Source: CAIYRG01 sp036273455
GTDB lineage: Bacteria; Pseudomonadota; Alphaproteobacteria; Micropepsales; Micropepsaceae
Reading direction: 5' to 3'
Assembly: GCA_036273455.1 (NCBI GenBank)
Contig: DASUHP010000079.1
Span: 22,515 to 86,514, forward strand
Length of the DNA: 64,000 nucleotides
Positions 59,722 through 64,000 of this stretch are shown here, piece by piece. The notes below the pieces were generated by a model that saw nothing but the letters and a program-made list of their open reading frames with translations, ran no database searches and was not told the DNA's origin. Position 1 is the first letter of the stretch; the number at the start of each line of letters is the position of its first letter. The position numbers and the translations under genes are program-made.

Positions 59722-60661
59722 CCGGCTGAGCCAGCGCGCGTTTGCGCTCCGGCGCATTCTCCTTCACCCAACGCTTGTGAATCCACAGCCACTCGCCGGG
59801 AGCCTCGCGCACCCGATCTTCGATGAAGCGGTTTACAGCTGACGTCATAAGAAACACGTCGCGTTCGGAATCGCCGGTATTTGGCGGCTCAATTGGCGGG
59901 TAGATCTGCATGTGGAATTTCGCGCCACCGAGCCGGCGGTTTGCCACCGGCACAAGCGGCACGCCGAGTTTGAGCGCGATTGTCGCCGGGGCAGGCGTGG
60001 TGAATGCATCCCGGCCGAAGAACGGCACGCGGATACCTTCGCTCGCGCGTTGATCCGCCAACAGCAGGATGGTTTCGCCCTTGCGCAGAATCGAAAACAC
60101 ACGGAGCAGGCTCTGCCCTTTGGAAATCTGCTCCGGCATGCCCTTGCGTAGGCGCAAACCGTCGAGCCATTTACTGACATAGGGATTGTTGGCTGAACGC
60201 ACGATCACCGCGCCCTTAAGGCCGTATTCGCGCGCGACGATCGGCATGATTTCCCAGTTGGCGAAATGCGCCGAGAACAGGATCATGCCTTTGCCGCGTG
60301 CGGTCGCGGCATAGAAGTTTTCGCCGCCGCTGACTTCGATCCGCGGGTTGGCTCCATTCCAGGAGATTTCGTCGAGATGGGCATATTCGGCCATCACCCG
60401 GCCGAGATTGTCCCACATGCTGTTCAGGATGATGCCGATTTCGCTCTCGGATTTTTCCGGATAGGCGGTGCGCAGATTTCGCAAGGGGCGACGCGAAAGA
60501 AATGTACGGCCGACGAGGTTGCGCCCGATCCATCCACCAATCGCAGAGGCCCGGTCGATCCCGAACATCCGGAAAAAACCGATCACGGCGAAAAATCCCG
60601 CGGCTTCGATGCGGTAACGAAACCGGCGCGATGCGTTCAGTTGTTCTAATTCAGCTTGCAT
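59708..60661 (-). CDS. lpxL: Lipid A late acyltransferase (LpxL/HtrB-family)
   Basis: 317-residue membrane-associated acyltransferase with an N-terminal helix (FFAVIGFFRMFGI) and the catalytic HX4E motif (HFANWE, His132 and Glu137), followed by VRSANNPY and DQRASEGIRVPFFGR. It adds a secondary acyl chain to lipid A precursors. Downstream of lpxK and overlapping it by 11 bases. LpxL versus LpxM specificity is not resolved. Confidence 0.88.
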   Translation of the reverse strand: MQAELEQLNASRRFRYRIEAAGFFAVIGFFRMFGIDRASAIGGWIGRNLVGRTFLSRRPLRNLRTAYPEKSESEIGIILNSMWDNLGRVMAEYAHLDEISWNGANPRIEVSGGENFYAATARGKGMILFSAHFANWEIMPIVAREYGLKGAVIVRSANNPYVSKWLDGLRLRKGMPEQISKGQSLLRVFSILRKGETILLLADQRASEGIRVPFFGRDAFTTPAPATIALKLGVPLVPVANRRLGGAKFHMQIYPPIEPPNTGDSERDVFLMTSAVNRFIEDRVREAPGEWLWIHKRWVKENAPERKRALAQPAISA

Positions 60662-61634
60662 GGATCAGGTGGTGCATGACGCGGTCAAGCAGGGAGTCAA
60701 GTTGCGCAGTGCCATCGAACAACATGCGGACCGGAATGGGAACGATGCCGTCGCGGCAATTGGGCGGAATGCGGACATGATCCTTTTCAGTTGTGACGAG
60801 CAACGCGTTTACGCCTTCTGCACGCGTTGCGAGTGATTGCAATTCACCTTCTGAATACGGGTGATGATCCGGAAATGCCGCGCTTCCCTCGAGTTCTGCG
60901 CCGTGATGAACAAGCATGTCAAAAAACTTCTGTGGCCGCCCGATCCCTGCGAACGCGAGGACTTTCTTGCCGCGAAACAGCTCCGGTACTTCCGGGACGA
61001 GCTTTGCCCGCAGAATTGGGCGGGGAAAAGGCGGCATTTCAGGCGAGCCGTCCCCGGACAGAATGATGGCATCGGCACGCGTAAGCCCGATCTGCACGGG
61101 TTCACGCAGTGGACCGGCCGGGATCACCTTGCCATTGCCGAATCCGGTGTTGGCATCAACAACGACGATCGCCAAATCCTTCGCGATCTGAAAATTCTGA
61201 AAACCATCGTCCATGACGATGAATTGCGCGCCGAGAGTACCGGCCAATTGCGCGCCTGCTGCACGGTTGCGGGCAACGATGGTCGTCGCATGTCGCGCGA
61301 GAAGCAGGGCCTCGTCACCGGTATCGGCGGCAGAGTGCCGCTTCGAATCCACCACGACAGGGCCGGAGAAGCGCCCACCATAGCCGCGGGTCAGGAATGC
61401 AACCCGTCCCTGACGCGCCAGCCGTCCGGCAATCGCGATGGCAGCCGGCGTTTTTCCGGTCCCGCCCGCCGTCAGATTGCCGATGCAGATGACCTGAGCC
61501 CTGGGCCTGTGTGGCCGGACATGACTTGCGCGCCAGCCGACGGACATGCCGTATATTGCGCCAATCGGGGCCAGCATGGCGGCGCAGAATTTCGCCGCCG
61601 CCGTTTTGCTGGTCCAGAATTCAGGCGCGCGCAT
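60651..61634 (-). CDS. lpxK: Tetraacyldisaccharide 4'-kinase
   Basis: 327-residue LpxK, which phosphorylates the 4' position of the lipid A disaccharide. N-terminal membrane helix, Walker A NLTAGGTGKTPAAIAIA, the FLTRGYGGRFSGPV block and the catalytic DDGFQNFQI. Starts 14 bases inside waaA and ends 11 bases inside lpxL, so the lipid A genes are tightly coupled. Confidence 0.95.
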   Translation of the reverse strand: MRAPEFWTSKTAAAKFCAAMLAPIGAIYGMSVGWRASHVRPHRPRAQVICIGNLTAGGTGKTPAAIAIAGRLARQGRVAFLTRGYGGRFSGPVVVDSKRHSAADTGDEALLLARHATTIVARNRAAGAQLAGTLGAQFIVMDDGFQNFQIAKDLAIVVVDANTGFGNGKVIPAGPLREPVQIGLTRADAIILSGDGSPEMPPFPRPILRAKLVPEVPELFRGKKVLAFAGIGRPQKFFDMLVHHGAELEGSAAFPDHHPYSEGELQSLATRAEGVNALLVTTEKDHVRIPPNCRDGIVPIPVRMLFDGTAQLDSLLDRVMHHLIHAS

Positions 61635-62895
61635 GGCTCAGCAGGTCTTCGGCCGTCTGCACAGTGACTGCCAATGCGCCGCTGAGATTATCCGCATGGC
61701 TTTTTGCCAATTCGCCGATGTGGCGTGCGCCGGCGGCGTCTCGCACAAAATCAGCGGCTGTCCGCGGGAGTTGTCCGGGAGATTCAATTCTGCCGCTGCC
61801 CTGGGCGGAAAATAACAGGCGATATGTGTCGTCGAAATTAATGGTGTGCGGACCGGCGATCACCGGGACCGAAAGCCGCGCCGGCTCCAGCGGATTTTGC
61901 CCACCATGCGGGATGAGGCTCCCGCCAAGAAATGCCACGCGTGCGAGGCGATAGAACAGGCCCAGCTCGCCCATGGTATCGGCGATATACACTTCGGTTT
62001 CGGATGTGGGCAGCACGCCGTTGCTCCGGCGCACAGAGGAAAATCCGCGCGTCTGCGCCAGCGCTTCGATATCGCGTCCGCGCCCAGGGTGACGCGGTAC
62101 GATGATGGTAAGCGCGTGGAATTGCTTCAGCGCTGCCGCGGCATCCAGCACGGCATCGTCCTCACCCGCGTGGGTGCTCGCAGCGAGGAAAACCGGCCTT
62201 TCGCCGATTGCACTGCGCAAGCTCGCAAGCGAAGATTCATTGGCCGGTAGCGGCGGCGCATCGGCCTTGAGATTGCCGGTGATGCGGACATTATGCGCGC
62301 CCAAACTTGTTAGCCGCTGTGCAACGGATTCATCCTGCGCGAGGCAAACATCAAAGACCGAAAATATCCGGCGGGCGAATCCCGGAAGCCGCTGCCAGCC
62401 GGCAAAGGAACGCGGCGACAGGCGGGCATTGACGAGGGCCAGCGGAATATTGCGGCGCCGCGTTGCCAACAGCAGATTGGGCCACAGCTCCGATTCGACA
62501 AACAATGCCAGATCGGGCCGCCAATGATCGAGAAACCGCGTGACGCTGCCCACAAGGTCTACCGGCGCATACTGGTGGAACGCGCGCGGCGGCAGCCGTT
62601 GGGCCATGAGTTCGGCCGAAGTCACGGTACCGGTGGTGACCAGAATCGATCGTCCCGGTCGTTCCAGGAGCTTTTGCGTGAGAGTCAGCGCAGCGAGCGA
62701 TTCGCCAACACTTGCGGCGTGAATCCAGATTAGCGTGGCCGAGGGGCGGGGCAGGGACGAGACACCGCGCCGTTCGCCGAGCCGGCGCGGGTCTTCCTTG
62801 CCCCGGCGGACCCGATTGTGGAGCAGGGCAGGGACAGCCGGAGCCAGCGCCCCGGTCAATCCGCGATAGAGTGCCGCCGAAACAATGCCCGCCAT
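61621..62895 (-). CDS. waaA: 3-deoxy-D-manno-octulosonic acid transferase
   Basis: 424-residue KdtA/WaaA: LYRGLTGALAPAVPAL N-terminal membrane anchor, IWIHAASVGE, FVESELWPNL, and the C-terminal GGSLIPHGGQNPLEPA nucleotide-sugar binding block. It transfers Kdo to lipid A. ATG at 62895 lies one base after the stop codon of the ABC transporter gene. Confidence 0.95.
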   Translation of the reverse strand: MAGIVSAALYRGLTGALAPAVPALLHNRVRRGKEDPRRLGERRGVSSLPRPSATLIWIHAASVGESLAALTLTQKLLERPGRSILVTTGTVTSAELMAQRLPPRAFHQYAPVDLVGSVTRFLDHWRPDLALFVESELWPNLLLATRRRNIPLALVNARLSPRSFAGWQRLPGFARRIFSVFDVCLAQDESVAQRLTSLGAHNVRITGNLKADAPPLPANESSLASLRSAIGERPVFLAASTHAGEDDAVLDAAAALKQFHALTIIVPRHPGRGRDIEALAQTRGFSSVRRSNGVLPTSETEVYIADTMGELGLFYRLARVAFLGGSLIPHGGQNPLEPARLSVPVIAGPHTINFDDTYRLLFSAQGSGRIESPGQLPRTAADFVRDAAGARHIGELAKSHADNLSGALAVTVQTAEDLLSHARA

Positions 62896-62896
62896 G

Positions 62897-64000
62897 TCAG
62901 GCGATGGCTGCGGGCAGGATATCGTCGTCCCGCGATTCATTGTGATACAGCCGCGCATAGACGCCGCCGCGCGCCAGCAATTCGCGATGGGTGCCGGATT
63001 CCGCCACTCGTCCCTGATCGAGCACGAAAATGCGATCGGCATCCGTGACGCTCGCCAACCGGTGCGCGATCACAATTGTCGTGCGGCCCTTCATCAGCCG
63101 GCGCAACGCATCCTGCACCAGCCTCTCGTTCTCGGTATCGAGCGATGAAGTGGCTTCGTCGAGCAGCAGAATCGGCGCATCGCGCAGCATCGCCCGGGCA
63201 ATCGCAACCCGTTGTCTTTGCCCGCCCGAGAGCCGCAATCCGCCTTCACCCACACGCGTTTCATAGCCTTGCGGCATCTGCATGATGAAGTCATGCGCCG
63301 CCGCTGCGGTCGCGGCCGCAATGACCTGATCCATCCCCGCATCCTCGCGGCCATAACCGATATTGGCTGAGATCGTGTCGTCGAACAGAAACGGCTCCTG
63401 CGTCACCAGCGCGATATGGGAGCGGAGCGAGGCAAGTGTGACCCGCGCAATGTCCTGATCGTCGATCAGTATGCGCCCTGAATCGGGTTCGAAGAAGCGG
63501 AGCAGAAGGCTGAATGCCGTGGTCTTGCCCGCGCCTGATGGCCCGACGAGGGCGATCTTCTGCCCCGGTGAAACATCGAAATCGAGTCTTTCGAGCGCCG
63601 CCTGCCCGCTGTGATAGGCAAACGCAACCTGTTCGAACCGCACCTGTCCGCCGAAAGGTGGAGTTGCGACATTGAGTGGTTTTGCGTCCGTTGCATCGAC
63701 AATCGCGGGCTTTGCGTCGATCACGCCGAAAACGCGGGTCGCGGCGGCGAGACCCTCCGTGGTCACGGTCCAGAGCTGCGACAGATTCCGCACCGGCTGT
63801 TGCGCCAGCAGCATGGCACCAACGAACGATGCAAACTGGTTGGCCTGCAATCCGCCGTGCAGCCCCTCATAGCCGGCGTAGAGGAACGCTGCCGCGACAG
63901 CGAGACCGCCAAAGAAATCTGCGGCAGGAGCCGAAAGTGCGCGGGCTTTCAGCGAGCGCACCAGATAATGCAGCCGCTGATCGATGCGCGCTTCGGCGCG
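62897..64000 (-). CDS. msbA: ABC-type lipid A exporter (MsbA-like), C-terminal portion
   Basis: The frame runs out at the right window edge, so only the last 367 residues are present. Part of the transmembrane domain and the full ATPase domain can be seen: Walker A GPSGAGKTTAFSLL, Q-loop VTQEPFLFDDT, signature LSGGQRQRVAIARAML and Walker B ILLLDEATSSLD. Adjacency to waaA, lpxK and lpxL indicates an MsbA-type lipid A flippase. The N-terminus is needed to rule out a related multidrug exporter. Confidence 0.85.
   Translation of the reverse strand, partial: RAEARIDQRLHYLVRSLKARALSAPAADFFGGLAVAAAFLYAGYEGLHGGLQANQFASFVGAMLLAQQPVRNLSQLWTVTTEGLAAATRVFGVIDAKPAIVDATDAKPLNVATPPFGGQVRFEQVAFAYHSGQAALERLDFDVSPGQKIALVGPSGAGKTTAFSLLLRFFEPDSGRILIDDQDIARVTLASLRSHIALVTQEPFLFDDTISANIGYGREDAGMDQVIAAATAAAAHDFIMQMPQGYETRVGEGGLRLSGGQRQRVAIARAMLRDAPILLLDEATSSLDTENERLVQDALRRLMKGRTTIVIAHRLASVTDADRIFVLDQGRVAESGTHRELLARGGVYARLYHNESRDDDILPAAIA

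Noticed and set aside
1..64000. Depletion of CTGCAG sites as evidence of PstI-type restriction
   Set aside because: Several CTGCAG hexamers were seen by eye. No count was made, so avoidance cannot be claimed.

Overview
This 64 kb window looks like a chromosomal segment of an alphaproteobacterium with fairly high GC (roughly low 60s by eye). The evidence is a perfect alphaproteobacterial-type LexA site between uvrA and ssb, the xseB-(ispA-like)-dxs-tlyA and gyrA-coaD-ppi-queA-tgt blocks, TrmFO, a DUF2093 gene between xseA and the lipid A genes, and a lpxL-lpxK-waaA-msbA-type cluster. I cannot name the genus. Almost all of the window is ordinary dense housekeeping DNA. The accessory content is a PstI/BsuBI-type restriction-modification pair, a small exopolysaccharide-like cluster and scattered single genes.

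Layout. 1-1.6 kb: 3' end of a TonB-dependent receptor. 1.8-4.2 kb: lower-GC methyltransferase and BsuBI/PstI-like endonuclease with overlapping reading frames. 4.3-13.6 kb: TPR proteins, acyl-CoA ligase, SDR, an orphan PuuD-like membrane domain, HdeD-like protein, a squalene/phytoene-synthase-like protein, trmFO and a membrane protein. Two long imperfect hairpins built from a 7-base tandem motif lie at the 3' ends of the SDR gene and the membrane protein gene. 13.65-15.1 kb: ArsR regulator, VOC protein, SRPBCC protein and small membrane protein, translationally coupled behind a promoter overlapped by a perfect 18-bp palindrome. 15.1-18.6 kb: divergent uvrA and ssb with the LexA site. 18.8-26.9 kb: trypsin-like lipoprotein, gyrA, coaD, ppi, a WbpE-like aminotransferase, queA, tgt and tRNA-Lys(TTT).

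26.9-30.6 kb: a 550-bp gene-free stretch, then a small secreted/TM protein, a WecA/MraY-like sugar-phosphate transferase, a membrane protein and a YjbF/GfcB-like lipoprotein, which together suggest polysaccharide export. 30.7-40.6 kb: flavin reductase, GlcG-like protein, a protein with three RidA domains in tandem, two family-2 glycosyltransferases, a 52-codon YidB (DUF937) remnant, a YihY-like protein, an MBL hydrolase, SppA and a histone-deacetylase-like protein. 40.6-44.4 kb: xseB, a polyprenyl-synthase homologue that has lost key catalytic motifs, dxs and tlyA. 44.4-51.1 kb: hydrolase, RNA m5U methyltransferase, C13-type peptidase, secreted unknowns, GrpB, beta-barrel protein, and modA with a Mop-type protein. 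51.2-64 kb: aroC, fabI, a CbpA-like DnaJ protein, pdxH, an RsuA/RluB-type pseudouridine synthase, tadA, PAP2 phosphatase, purD, xseA, DUF2093, and then lpxL, lpxK, waaA and an msbA-like gene on the minus strand, the last cut by the window end.

The observations I rank highest are the degenerate IspA-like protein in the usual ispA position, the split GfcA/GfcB-like polysaccharide cluster, the triple RidA fusion with one site altered, the PstI-type R-M pair, the two SOS and ArsR control regions readable at base level, the YidB remnant, and the heptamer hairpin repeat placed over gene 3' ends. I found no CRISPR array, integrase, transposase or rRNA.
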